NCBI GenBank assembly: GCA_022457155.1 | Contig: JAJGOT010000349.1 | Span: forward strand, 603,501-667,500 | Reading direction: 5' to 3' | Source of the DNA: Cladopsammia gracilis | Taxonomy: Eukaryota; Cnidaria; Anthozoa; Scleractinia; Dendrophylliidae | DNA length: 64,000 nt | In this document: positions 14,201 to 27,300 of the stretch, piece after piece | How the letters are laid out: each line of letters starts with the position of its first letter | Position numbering within the stretch: the stretch's first letter is position 1 | The notes under the pieces: generated by a model | What the model was told of the DNA's origin: nothing | Databases searched by the model: none | Seen by the model: the letters and a program-made list of their open reading frames with translations, nothing else | Program-made: the position numbers and the translations under genes

Positions 14201-17200
14201 TGGTAAACAATCCATTTCACTCCCAAATACCACACTTAATAGCAATGTAAATGGTTTAAACCAATGAGTATCAGTAGTCTGCCAAGTGAGGTTGCCCAGG
14301 TTAGCGTAGTTCTAAAACAAACTGTTGTTGTTGACAATGACTGTCATTACAACAACCTGAGAGGAATTCACATTCAGAGTCGTAAGAATTTAAAATTGTC
14401 GATTGATGGTTTAAATATCTGGCTGTTGCTGCCATTGGTCAGGTTTGACATCATGTTATTGGCTGTTGAGACTCAATCAGTGTTTGGTGCATTTGTGTAT
14501 TGTTAAATGTAATTTTTGTTGGCCTACTAATTGTTCATTCTATTGTTTGTCTGTTCAGTGGTGTTTGTTCACCTATGGTTGTTGTTCATTCTATTGTTTG
14601 TCTGCTCAGTGGGGTTTGTTCACCTGTGGTTGTTGTTCAGTTTATTGTTTGTCTGTTCAGTGTTGTTTGTTCACCTGTAGTTGTTGATCAGTTTATTGTT
14701 TGTCTGTTCAGTGTTGTTTGTTCACCTGTGGTTGTTGTTCAGTTTATTGTTTGTTTGTTCACCTGTAGTTGTTGTTCAGTTTATTGTTTGTCTGTTCAGT
14801 GTTATTTGTTCACCTTTGGTTGTTGTTCAGTTTATTGTTTGTCTGTTCAGTGTTATTTGTTCACCTTTGGTTGTTGTTCAGTTTATTGTTTGTCTGTTCA
14901 GTGTTGTTTGTTCACCTGTGGTTCTTGTTCAGTTTATTGTTTGTCTGTTCAGTGTTGTTTGTTCACCTGTGGTTGTTGTTCAGTTTATTGTTTGTCTGTT
15001 CAGTGTTGTTTGTTCACCTGTAGTTGTTGTTCAGTTTATTGTTTGTCTGTTCAGTGTTGTTTGTTCACCTGTGGTTGTTGTTCAGTCTATTTTTTGTCTG
15101 TTCAGTGTTGTTTGTTCACCTGTAGTTGTTGTTCAGTTTATTGTTTGTCTGTTCAATGTTGTTTGTTTACCTGTGATTGTTGTTCAGTCTATTGTTTGTC
15201 TGTTCAGTGTTGTTCAGTCTATTGTTTGTCTGTTCAGTGTTGTTTGTTCACCTATGATTGTTGTCCAGTTTATTGTTTGTCTGTTCAGTGGTGTTTGTTC
15301 ACGTGTGGTTGTTGTGCAGTGGTGTTTGTTTACCTGTAGTTGTTGTTCAGTTTATTGTTTGTCTGTTCAGTGTTGTTTGTTCAACTGTGGTTGTTGTTCA
15401 GTCTAACTCTATTGTTTGTCTGTTCAGTGTTGTTTGTTCACCTGTAGTTGTTTTTCAGTTTATTGTTTGTCTGTTCAGTGTTGTTTGTTCACCTGTGGTT
15501 GTTGTTCAGTTTATTGTTTGTCTGTTCACCTATGGTTGTTGTTCAGTTTATTGTTTGTCTGTTCAGTGTTGTTTGTTCACCTGTGGTTGTTGTTCAGTTT
15601 ATTGTTTGTCTGTTCAGTGTTGTTTGTTCACCTGTAGTTGTTGTTCAGTTTATTGTTTGTCTGTTCAGTGTTGTTTGTTCACCTATGGTTGTTGTTCAGT
15701 CTATTGTTTGTCTGTTCAGTGTTGTTTGTTCACCTGTGGTTGTTGTTCAGTCTATTTTTTGTCTGTTCAGTGTTGTTTGTTCACCTGTAGTTGTTGTTCA
15801 GTTTATTGTTTGTCTGTTCAGTGTTGTTTGTTCACCTATGATTGTTGTTCAGTGGTGTTTGTTCACCTGTGGTTGTTGTGCAGTGGTGTTTGTTCACCTG
15901 TAGTTGTTGTTCAGTTTATTGTTTGTCTGTTCAGTGTTGTTTGTTCAACTGTGGTTGTTGTTCAGTCTAACTCTATTGTTTGTCTGTTCAGTGTTGTTTG
16001 TTCACCTGTAGTTGTTGTTCAGTTTATTGTTTGTCTGTTCAGTGTTGTTTGTTCACCTGTGGTTGTTGTTCAGTTTATTGTTTGTCTGTTCAGTGTTGTT
16101 TGTTCACCTGTGGTTGTTGTTCAGTTTATTGTTTGTTCACCTTTGGTTGTTGTGTTCCCTGCTTGGCATCTTCTCTGGCCTCTGCTTCAGCTTTGGTTTT
16201 TCTCTCCTCATCCAGGTCTTGTAATAAGTGTCTCTTGATAAGAACAAGAGCTGGAGATACAAACCTCTCACCATCTTTACACAGCTTGTCCCTCTGACTC
16301 ACAAACATTTGTTGTAACTCCACTGCATCATCATACATCTGGGGAACATACATATAGCTATTACTATGGTAAGTAAGCATTCCTTATCCTACTTCTACAA
16401 GTGATTCAAACAACTTTTGGGGGTACCTACATGTATCTGTGTGAATAGCTACAAAGAATTCCTTTACCTCTGAATCTGAACGACTGATTTCCCTGGCCTT
16501 CTCCAAAATCGCAAAAACATCTTCTTGAAATTTGTCCAGCCTGTGATACTGACCCTTGAAAGAAAAATACTGACTAGATTAATCTTTTAGTTAAGATTAA
16601 TGGAGTCCCAGTACAAAAGACATGTAGTATGAATATGTTTATTCAAGCTGGCATAACAGAACAGAAAAGATTACCTTTCTGAGAACTTCTCCAATACTTG
16701 ACAGGGATAATGGTCTAGGGTGAATAAAAAACACACTGTTGAAAATCATTTTAATCATACAGTGTACATGAAATGGCTGCAATATAGAGCAGTTTTCAAT
16801 TGTGTCGAAAGTAATTACACAATTGCTTTGGTTTTGCATTGCTACGCTTTGTGATTGGCTAAAAAATCTCGCGCCACTTTCTCGACCAATCAGAAGTAAA
16901 ACCAAAACCAATCATGACTTGCTTCCACGCGTTTTCCCGCGCTTGGCGCCGCCAACATGTAATTTCTTCGAGCTCTGATTGGTTCATTGGATTGTTTACG
17001 ACTGCTGTGATTGGTCAGAGTAATTACTTTCGTTTTGGTTTTACGACACTCAATTGAAAACTGCTCTAAAAGACCTTATAAATGCCCATGGCAAGGCTTT
17101 TGTCAATTTGTCCATTTCCAGGAATGTTTGATACATTTTACAACACACTATTAATAGTTTGTATGTGTGTGAAACAGAAAACATAATCTAAGGTCCTTGA

Positions 17201-20200
17201 GGGGTGGATACATTTGATTTAATTCTTATCAAATACTCAGATCATTTACAGTATGGGGCCCAAACAAAATCATGACAATAACATCATCCGAGATTTATTG
17301 ATTGGGTTGCTTGTGGGGAGTAATCTACCCGATTCTTCTGCTGGCAGTAGCATTGTTAAAAAAAGGTGTACAAAAGTTAAATTCAAACAAGAAAAAGACC
17401 TATTTCATGGATGCTGAAGTAGTGACCTCAGATCCGGCCATGATGGTACCTTTTGGGTGTGAAATGGAAATGTAGGTGTCTTTCAGTCATGAAATGCATT
17501 TAAGTAGAGCGTCATATAAATATAATTGCTTCAAAAATCTCATCAAACCAAGATACTGCCTAAGCAAAATAAAAAATGCACAACAGAAGTTCAAAGACTG
17601 ACATAAGTTTGGTAATGTTTTTCCAAATTTTGCCAGGAATCCTCTTGGTAATGATGCATGTTGTTTGTCAGTTGTTGATGGTTTAGCAGTTGATTGACAA
17701 CTATTAATTAAAACATAGCCTACATGAGTTCTTACTTGTTTCCTCCTTGGATAACTGACAATTCTCCTAGTGAATCACTAAAACAGCGCCCTTCATCATC
17801 CTTGAAACAACATAACATGACAGAACAGTATCTTTTTTGCTATTAACTGAAGTTTTTATCCTGACTGTTAACTGTTTGTTCTTTGCCTCATAGCTTGAGG
17901 TTTAAGGTCCTTGGGGATGTCCAATTCTCTGAGATAACTGTTCCCTACTCCATGTCCTCTGTTCTCAAAGCATGTAAGTAACAATGCGTGTAAGAACTAG
18001 GCAATCCTCTATTGTTCTGCGGCATTTCGCTTTCCCCACATAAGATTGTTTAGATTTTCTTACTGAGAATACATCAACCTATGGACATGTTTTTGAAGTA
18101 AAATGTACTGAAACTTTATTTTAAAGCAATATTTCTTTTGTTACAAGATTTTATCGAATCATGAGACTCCAAAACAATGGCCAAGAAAGGCTTCTAATTT
18201 TCCATGTTTCCAACATAGAAATTTTGCTGCATTAAAACTCAGAATAGTTTTCACTAAAAGGGAATCAATAAGTAAATTAGAGATAAATAAATGCACTATT
18301 TGATGAAGTGATAGTAGATTTTCATGTTCTTGCCAATGAGGTGGACGGTTTCAACATTACCACAATTAAATTAACACCTTTCTGCATTCCCTGCCGTTGG
18401 GTTGCCTAGTTGTTACTAGGACCATTACTTAAATACTCTAGACCGATAGATGTAAGGCACTTATTCCCAAGCTCATACACCTTATTCATAAATGGCGGCC
18501 GATTTATTATTCTTTTATATGTATGTTAATTCGCCTCACTGGCCTCGGGAACGCGTGCAAAATTCAAAAGAATTTTCACTCTAAAATGAAGCCAGTGAGG
18601 CTAATTAACATAAATATAAAAGAATAATAAATAGGCCCCCATTTATGAATAAAGTGTATAATATAACGGTTACATGTTAAACCTTACTTGAAACTAATTA
18701 TAAAGGGGTTAATTTCTAAAGAAAACTGTGGTGCTGTGTCGGTGGGGGAGGGAAACATGAAAATTTGGTTTCATCAACTGAGTTGATAACATAAATTGGC
18801 CACAGTAAAGAGATTCAAAAGTTGACGTTTTGAGTGCCAGCCCTTCATCAGGGCAAATCAAGGAATTGTGGGTTGTGTGTGGTTTACATATCGTATGGAG
18901 GCAGCCAAGAAAAAACGTCTAATGTGTAAATCCTGCTCAGTCAGCACCTCATCAACCTCTGCTGACCTCATGTGTTTCACATGCGGCAGACACTTTCGTG
19001 CCCGGATTGGTCTCTTCAGCCACCTCTGGACTTGCAGAACGTAATCAATGGCGTCGAGGGAGAAGTCTTGGTCATCATTGTTGTTGATGAATGAACGAAC
19101 ACATATCTAATGGTGGAGCTACGCTATTAATGGAGACAATGGTAAGGTGAAAAGCAAGAACATGGTGGCCAACGCAGTTGATAAAACCAAATTTTCATTC
19201 TTAATCTCATTGTTGTTTTGAAAAACATCTTCCAAACTTCAATGTTTAACTTATTGCATCAGAGGAAAGATCAAATTAAGAGCACATCTTACCACGTGGT
19301 TCATAATGGACTGGTACAATGCGTTGAGAAGTTTCCGAACCACATCCTGCATGTTGGGTACTTTGCTTTCATCACCTGGTCACAAGAAAAAAATCAACAA
19401 AACAACAACATACGTTCAGTTAATTTACATACAGTACATCCCCTTGGAGAACAGGTAATGACAGCATCAATTTCATGAACTCAATTTTCCACAGTAATCC
19501 ATTGTGTTTAATGAGAATATACTGTGTTCATTTGACAATCATAGAGCGGTTTTCACTTCAGTGTCGTACAGCCAAAACCAATTAGTATTCACTCTGGCGA
19601 ATGACAACAGATGCAGACAACCCGAATCAACCAATAAGAATGTGAAGTAATGTAACTGGCACCAAGTGAAGGAAAATGCATGCCTGCAGTTGACATTAGG
19701 CCATTTCCGAGTTGCTTTTTGTCTCGTTATCAAAGCGAGGCTTGGTGCACAACCTTTCATATGAAAATCAGTTTTTGTTCACATGTAAATAAAACTAATT
19801 TTCAAATGAAAGGTTGTGCACCAAGCCCCACTCTGATAACGAGACAAAAAGCAACTCGGAAATGGCCTATTGGTTTTGGCTTTACTTCCGACTGGTTTAA
19901 AAAGTGGCACAAGATTTTTTGGCCAATTGTTAAGCATAGCAATGTAAAACCAAAGCAATGGCAAGATTGCTTTCGACACTCAAATGAAAACTGCTTTAAT
20001 CATACAGATGACAGCATTGCCATCCATAATGTACAACACCCTACACTGCACAACAAAAGAGTTTCATAGCCAAAGGTTACAAACTGTTAAAGGCATCTCC
20101 TAACATGTTCAGGGTTAACAGGGCTAACAGCTGAATACACTAGAATTCACACAAACATTTTGTTTATGTTAGCAGCATTTTGAGGATCAGATGATTGGGT

Positions 20201-21337
20201 AGAATCTTCAGCCAAGTGGTGTGGTATAGAACAGAAGGCAGTCTGTTCCCACTGACCACTGTCTGGCGCAAATTACAACATCACTTCCTCCCTGCTGTCT
20301 ACCTCAAGTTGTTACAACGTCTATCATGATAAGCTTCTAATCAGCAATCCTATGAGAGGTACAATCTAATTGTTTGAAAACCTAATTCTATCTACATGTA
20401 TAATAGAAACCTACAAAAGAGTGGTTTTACATGGTTAGTACAACTTCAGACAAATAAAATTCAAGGACTTTTCAAGGACATTTCAAGGACAAAAAATAGT
20501 TTTCAAGGACTACGTTTTATTTACGAAATCGAAACTCTTTGTCCCCTGGTGCATGAAATTCAGGCAAAGATTACAATTTTGCTTCATGTATGCATTCACG
20601 TATTATGCCGACATTTTCGCTAGTTATTTTCGGATTTTAAAAGCCTCTGGTGGCCAATTTTTTCGGAGCAAAATCGTTTAATTTATCAGAAAAGTGTTAA
20701 GGCGTACACAAAGTCCTAAATTTCAAGGACTTCGCAATACCTAATAAAGAAATCAAGTACTTTTCAAGGACCTTAACCAAATTAAGGACTTTCAAGACGA
20801 CTGCTAAAATTCAAGACCTTTTCAACATTGTACGAACCATGGTGAAGAATATGAACACTTGAGAGGACAAAGAAGAAAACAAAAGTTTATAACAAGCTAC
20901 ATGAGCTTGAGTGGCAATTAACGTAAATAATAAAATTAATTTTTCAATGGGAAGAGTGAACATCAAGGGGAAAATACCAGAAACATTTTACATTGAACAT
21001 ATAACAAAAAAGAGCTTCCAAATAGAAATGTATAACTGCTTAAGACTCAGACTAATCTATAAAATAAATGTAGATTTACAATATTCATTTCCAATATTTG
21101 ATCAATAGTACACAGCAATTAACTTACCAACCAGTTCTGCTTTTTTTCTCAAAAGTTCTCTTGCAAGACTTAATGCATCCTAGCAGGAAATCAAATATAT
21201 AAAGAATAAAACAATTAATGCAAAATTATCAAACTTGTTAACTGGCTCGCCGCTCTGCGGCGAGTCAGTTCTTAAAATACCCTTTTTTTTTTTTTTAACT
21301 GGCTCGTCGCTCTGCGACGAGTCAGTTCTTAAAATAC

Positions 21338-21368
<31 letters not shown>

Positions 21369-24300
21369 CTGTCGTGTCACCTGCCCCGGGAATCGGTTTT
21401 GCTGCGGCCAACACCGTACCTAGTTTACTTCCGGTTTTCAGAAATGGCGTAATCAGTGATGTCGGCAACTATAATTCAAATATTTACCGTTCTAATTTCG
21501 ACGGAATTGTTAAAAATTAAATCTCTGTGATTTTTGGATGCGATATATTTCTGGTAAAAGGAAAGCGAGTTGAATTTTTCTAACCAAATCATCGTTGAAT
21601 AAAACACGTCCCGGCAGGTTCTCAAGCATTACTCCGTGGAGTCACGTTCAAATTCCGAACATCTCGTATTTATGTCACGCTATTTGATCGATCTTGTTGA
21701 TATTGTTAATTTATTCGAAACCCCGTCACCGATTCTCCAAAATGCCTGTGTTAAAACAATCCTGATTCCTTGTAGTAGGTGGTTTCAAGGATTTTAAAGC
21801 GAAAAAAACAATACCAAGTTCAAAGAAAAAGATATAGACCTGAAATTGCAGCCTCCTTGAAGCAGAGTGCGGAATGTAAAGCGGACTGTGGAATGTAAAT
21901 GTGGACTGGACTGTGCATATTAATAGACTCTAGATTGTATATTGTGGACTCTAAAATGAAAACCGGGTGGAAAATGAGACCAAACGAGCCAGTTTCGAAG
22001 CCCAACGGGTTCCTTGTTTCTGTCGTGTCACCTGCCCCGGGAATCGATTTTGCTGCGGCCAACACCGTACCTAGTTTACTTCCGGTTTTCAGAAATGGCG
22101 TAATCAGTGATGTCGGCAACTATAATTCAAATATTTACCGTTCTAATTTCGACGGAATTGTTAAAAATTAAATCTCTGTGATTTTCGGATGCGATCTATT
22201 TCTGGTAAAAGGAAAGCGAGTTGAATTTTTCTAACCAAATCATCGTTGAATAAAACACGTCCCGGCAGGTTCTCAAGCATTACTTCGTGGAGTCACGTTC
22301 AAATTCCGAACATCTCGTATTTATGTCACGCTATTTGATCGATCATGTTGATATTGTTAATTTATTCGTAACCCCGTCACTGATTCTCCAAAATGCCTGT
22401 GTTAAAACAATCCTGATTCCTTGTAGTAGGTGGTTTCAAGGATTTTAAAGCGAAAAAAACAATACAAAGTTCAAAGAAAAAGATATAGACCTGAAATTGC
22501 AGCCTCCTTGAAGCAGAAGCAGAGTGCGGAATGTAAAGCGGACTGTGGAATGTAAATGTGGACTGGACTGTGCATATTAATAGACTCTAGATTGTATATT
22601 GTGGACTCTAAAATGAAAACCGGGTGGAAAATGAGACCAAACGAGCCAGTTTCGAAGCCCAACGGGCTCCTTGTTTGTAATAATTTAACTAATTAAAAAT
22701 GATTTTCCATAGAAATATGCATAAAACTGCTCTCATACTTCAAACATTTTAGGCATCATTTACAATGTACAGTATAAGAATGCAAAGCATGAAATAATAT
22801 TGCAGGTTGTACGCCTTGAATAAAAACTGATTGCCTTACCTTGTAAACCTGTGAGTCAGGCTCATTATATCGACAAGCATTGTCAAACATGAGCTGAAAG
22901 TCTGACATGAAGTCATCAAGAGACTGATATTGATCTCCATACAGTTTGGTATTTATCTTAGCCATGTCTATAGGTTTTTTTATAAGTGTGTAATAGTCTG
23001 GATATTCCTGAAACAAAGGAAACAATCAATCAAAATCAAATTATAAAATACTATAACCCGATTATAGTAGGAAATAGCAATCTCTACCAGTTTAAAACAT
23101 TTGAAAACCTTTTACATGTTTGCTCTGAGGAGTATATCTATGTTAGGGACTATTCTATATTTATGCCTGGGGGGGGGGGGGGGGGGGGGTGCTGGCTGGC
23201 TGGCAAGATTCATCATAAACAACAACAAAATGTTTTGACCCCCCTTCCCAACGAAACAAAATAATCATGACCCCTAGCACACCATGCTATAAAAATACAT
23301 GCCCCCCCTCCAGCCCCAGCCCCAGCCCCAGCCCCAGCCCCTCTTTGACACTATTATAAGGCAATTATATAAATCATCTCAAATGAAGAATACAGAAAGC
23401 AGACTCAGAACTTGAGTTGAATTTCCACATTTTAGTGCAGTTGCTGGACAGAATCTTGAAGAAATGTTTGAGTCCATAGCTATAAACATAAAAAGAACAG
23501 GCTGATTTGTTGCTAAACAAGTACAAAGAATCTGCAGGTATATCTTGGGATGATTACAATAGCATTTTGCAGAAATCCACAAAGCTGTTGGACTTCTTGA
23601 AATCACAGCACTTGCCACCAGCGAGGCCGTGTTGGGCACAATTCACAGATGCTGGACCTGGTATAGGAGTGAGAAATGCAGAAGTAAGTTTCAGAGATGC
23701 AGAGCTGGTGTGCATTTATTGTTTTGACTATCGTATTCGAGCAGCAGGGGATAGTGGGCAGAATGAAGCAGAGAGAACAAATTCTGTCATAGGAGATTCT
23801 ATTGTAGATGGATCAACAATTGACTGGGAGTTCTTCAAACGATTTGAAGGACTCACAGAGAATGAAATCTCATCTTTGACCCTTGAGGAGTATAAAAAAA
23901 TGGAAGAGGAAAGAATGTGCAAAAATGCATGGAAAGTTGCCAATGAAGTGGCAGCGAGGATCAACAATGCACCACTCCATTCAAAGTACAATAAGAGTTT
24001 TGTGTCGGATAAACCAGATGATGGACTTTTTTTTCATCCAACGATACTTAAAGGAGTATTTATCAAAGAGTGGGGAGAGATAAATGGCCGTTCCAGGTGC
24101 AGCATATGTCCAGAAAATTCTTATCTTTCATGATACACATTATGAAAGAGGTAAGCTGTACATGGAATATCTGAAAGGTAACTGTTCAAAAACAACCCCT
24201 GATGGGCAACCCTGTGCAGAATGCAAATCATCTGGATGGATTGGTCCTCCAATGTCTCGAATACCATGACCTTGGCCAGATGAGTCACAATTACTGGACT

Positions 24301-27300
24301 ATCATTTAAAAAGATGTGTTTGAGTCTCCCAGTTGTACGGATGTCACTCTCCTGATGACAGGCAGCCACGTCAAAACATCAAAAAAATATTTTGATGATG
24401 GTACTTTAAAACTAGATGATGATGAAGCAATCTCCTCCTTTTCCACAAAATTTATTGTGGAAAAGGAACTAGTTAAAGACCACTTACAGCAACTCACTAC
24501 TTTAGAGAGGACAAAGAACCTGCGCACAAAGGACAGATTAGAGAAATGCCAGCAGAGACAACAGAAATGTTTTGATGAGGATGATTGGGACACTCTCTGT
24601 CGCACTGATAAAGTTCAGCAATTGAACATTCAGAAGCTGGATAAGTATCTAAGTCACTTCATCCTCCCTTTGAAGGGCAAGATAGATGATAAAGTATGAT
24701 GGGTCACTGCACACGTCTTGATCAGAATGGGCGAGGTACTTGATACCCATGTCTCTATGCAGCATCATGAAGTGCTACTAGGTGATACACGTGACAATGA
24801 CATGGACACCAGTTCTGATGTGAAAAGTGAAAGTGAGGATGACATTGTTATTGTGCATTATATTAGAACTGATTCCTCTGAGGGCAAGAGTGATTCTGAG
24901 CAGTAGCAGAGTGCCTGTTGCAACAAAGTTATGAATGGTCCCTAAAATGGGGGTGGCCTGGGGGTGGCATTTTTTTTTTTGCTTTTGCCATTAGTGGGTT
25001 GCTTTCATGTCAATTTTTATAGAATTTAGGTTTTAACCATTTTTAGATTTTCTCTCTAAAGTGACAGGATCTGAAATGATATGTTGACTGTTAATGTCTT
25101 TCCAGCTTTTTTTGTCATGCTGGGCCCAGCTATTTTATGTTTGTCGTGGCAGGAGTAAAGATGTCAGGGAAATTGATTTGAAGATCTCAGGTTAGCAGAG
25201 AGAGTCAATTTTTAGATTAATTTTTTTTTTTAAATAAAGGCTCTGTACCTTTTAGAGAGTTGAAATTTGTCTAAGTCAAAGCTGTGTCAGTTAAGCATCG
25301 ATTCACTCTGCTATACACTGATGTAACAGCAAAAAATTAATATAAAGGGTTTTCAAAATGTTTCAAACTGGTTGAGATTGTGCGGTATGTCAACACTTCC
25401 TATTTCCTACTATAATCAGGTTATATTAATTTACAATTTTCTTTTTTTTTTTATTTATAATTTTTTGAATTTTTTTTGGGTAAGAAAAATAAGGAGTCCC
25501 CCTAACTATGATTTTTTATAAAATGCTCAAGGAAATGCGCGCGCTATGATTGGTTAAACCAAGTTCATTATAACTTGATAAAGCACAAAATAAAAAAACT
25601 TGTTCCTCATGCATTGTTGAGTTATATAAGCACTTGGGAATTTTTAAGAACACTCGAGAAGTACGAGAAGCACTCGCCTTTGGCTCATGCTTCTCTGCAC
25701 TTCTCTCGTGTTCTTAAAAATTACTGCGTGCTTTTATAACTCAATAATGCACTCTGCGCATTTTTTATTTCTTTAATAAAGCATTTATGTCTCCTTGAGT
25801 GAATGATGATAACTTTCAGGGAAAAGCAACCGTAAGTATCAAATGATAATTATATATAATTATTAAGGTGCTCTGTGGGATAATAAAGCACATTATGACA
25901 CCACCTTCATGCCTTGCACAGTTACACCATGCTGTAGGCAGGTGGCCTAGAGTATGAGAATTTATGTCAGAACTGTCACTGTGGTGTTTTAAAACAGCTC
26001 ACATACAGTACAAGTAAAATGTCAGGTGTTAGTTGTTTTCACTCTCAAAAAATAAACTTTACATATGCAACAACATCCATGTCTACTCACTGCTCGAGAG
26101 GGCAACTTCTGGAATATGAGACAGAGTTGTCTTCCATGGCTGTCCTGAAAATAACATCAAAAGAAAACATATTGAACAGCAGTAAACAGCTGCAGTAACT
26201 CGCAGTTTATTAGCTAATCACTGTAGCTGTGCTTAGAGGTATTCAAGGCCAATCTACAGCTGTAGTATATTAAGAACATATTACAAGAAAAGGACATAAT
26301 CCAACAATGAGAAAACTACCTCCATGCTTCGTTGACAACATGTGAACTTACTGCCATTTCTATTTGCTAGAGTTTGCTTGGTAACCACAATGAATCAGGC
26401 TTTTAGCCAGAAATTGAAAAGTGGGCGTCCTGAAGATATTTCCCATCATAAATTTTTAAAGGATTAGGTGCAATTTTCATGAACTTTCTTCAAAAAGTGG
26501 ACGTCCACAGGACGCCTGGACACCCTGCTGGCTAAAAGCTTGCAATGAATTGAGATCACTTACAGTGCAGTCTTTAACAGAGTTGAACAGTTCTCTACAT
26601 AGCTCTTTTAACTCATTTGTAGCTGAAGGCACATGGCTGTACTTTTTAGCTGCACTAGGTGAAGACCTACAGAAAGTCAAATCTATCAGTAATGGTCACA
26701 GTATAGGTTTTAAAACTTAGCTTGTAATACAAACAAGACTTCCTAAATGCTGACATGATGGAGCTTTAGACAAAGGGCATTTAAATCATACATAATCATT
26801 ATATTGTACTATATTTAATTGATCATATCCTTTAACTTATGGTCAGGAGTAGTCTCCAAGGCTGTATGCTGGATTATTTTAGTGACAAGCTTAGCCTTTA
26901 TAGCCCAAACATAAAACTCTCCTAGTAAGCTTCAAGCTATCATGTAATAAAATCCTCTTCATAAGAGAAAACGTCTAGTGAGGAGTTATGCAGCATTCAA
27001 CTGTAACACATCTTTCAACTGCATGCAACTGTTATTGAAGTAAAACAAACACCTTAGTGCAAGAAGATCAGAAAAAGTAATAAAAGTCTTCAACCAAGTG
27101 GTGTGGTATAGAACAGAAGGCAGTCTGTTCCCACTGACCACTGTCTGGCGCAAATTACAACATCACTTCCTCTGCACTTAGGTTTTTGAACACCAATTTA
27201 CAAAATGTTGTAATGACTAACACCTTACTCAGACCTCTTATCACACACTGCTTAAAAGATTAGCAACTTTCATTATGAACTTGCCTGTGTATCACTCTTA

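Noticed and set aside
14264..14506. 80-residue ORF next to the 51-bp satellite
   Set aside because: No family features; it ends at the array edge by chance.
14500..16238. Long plus-strand ORFs (279, 241 and 326 residues) rich in [17 protein letters not shown]
   Set aside because: They are the translation of a 51-bp satellite whose period is exactly 17 codons; all three frames are open and no start, domain or codon pattern supports a protein.
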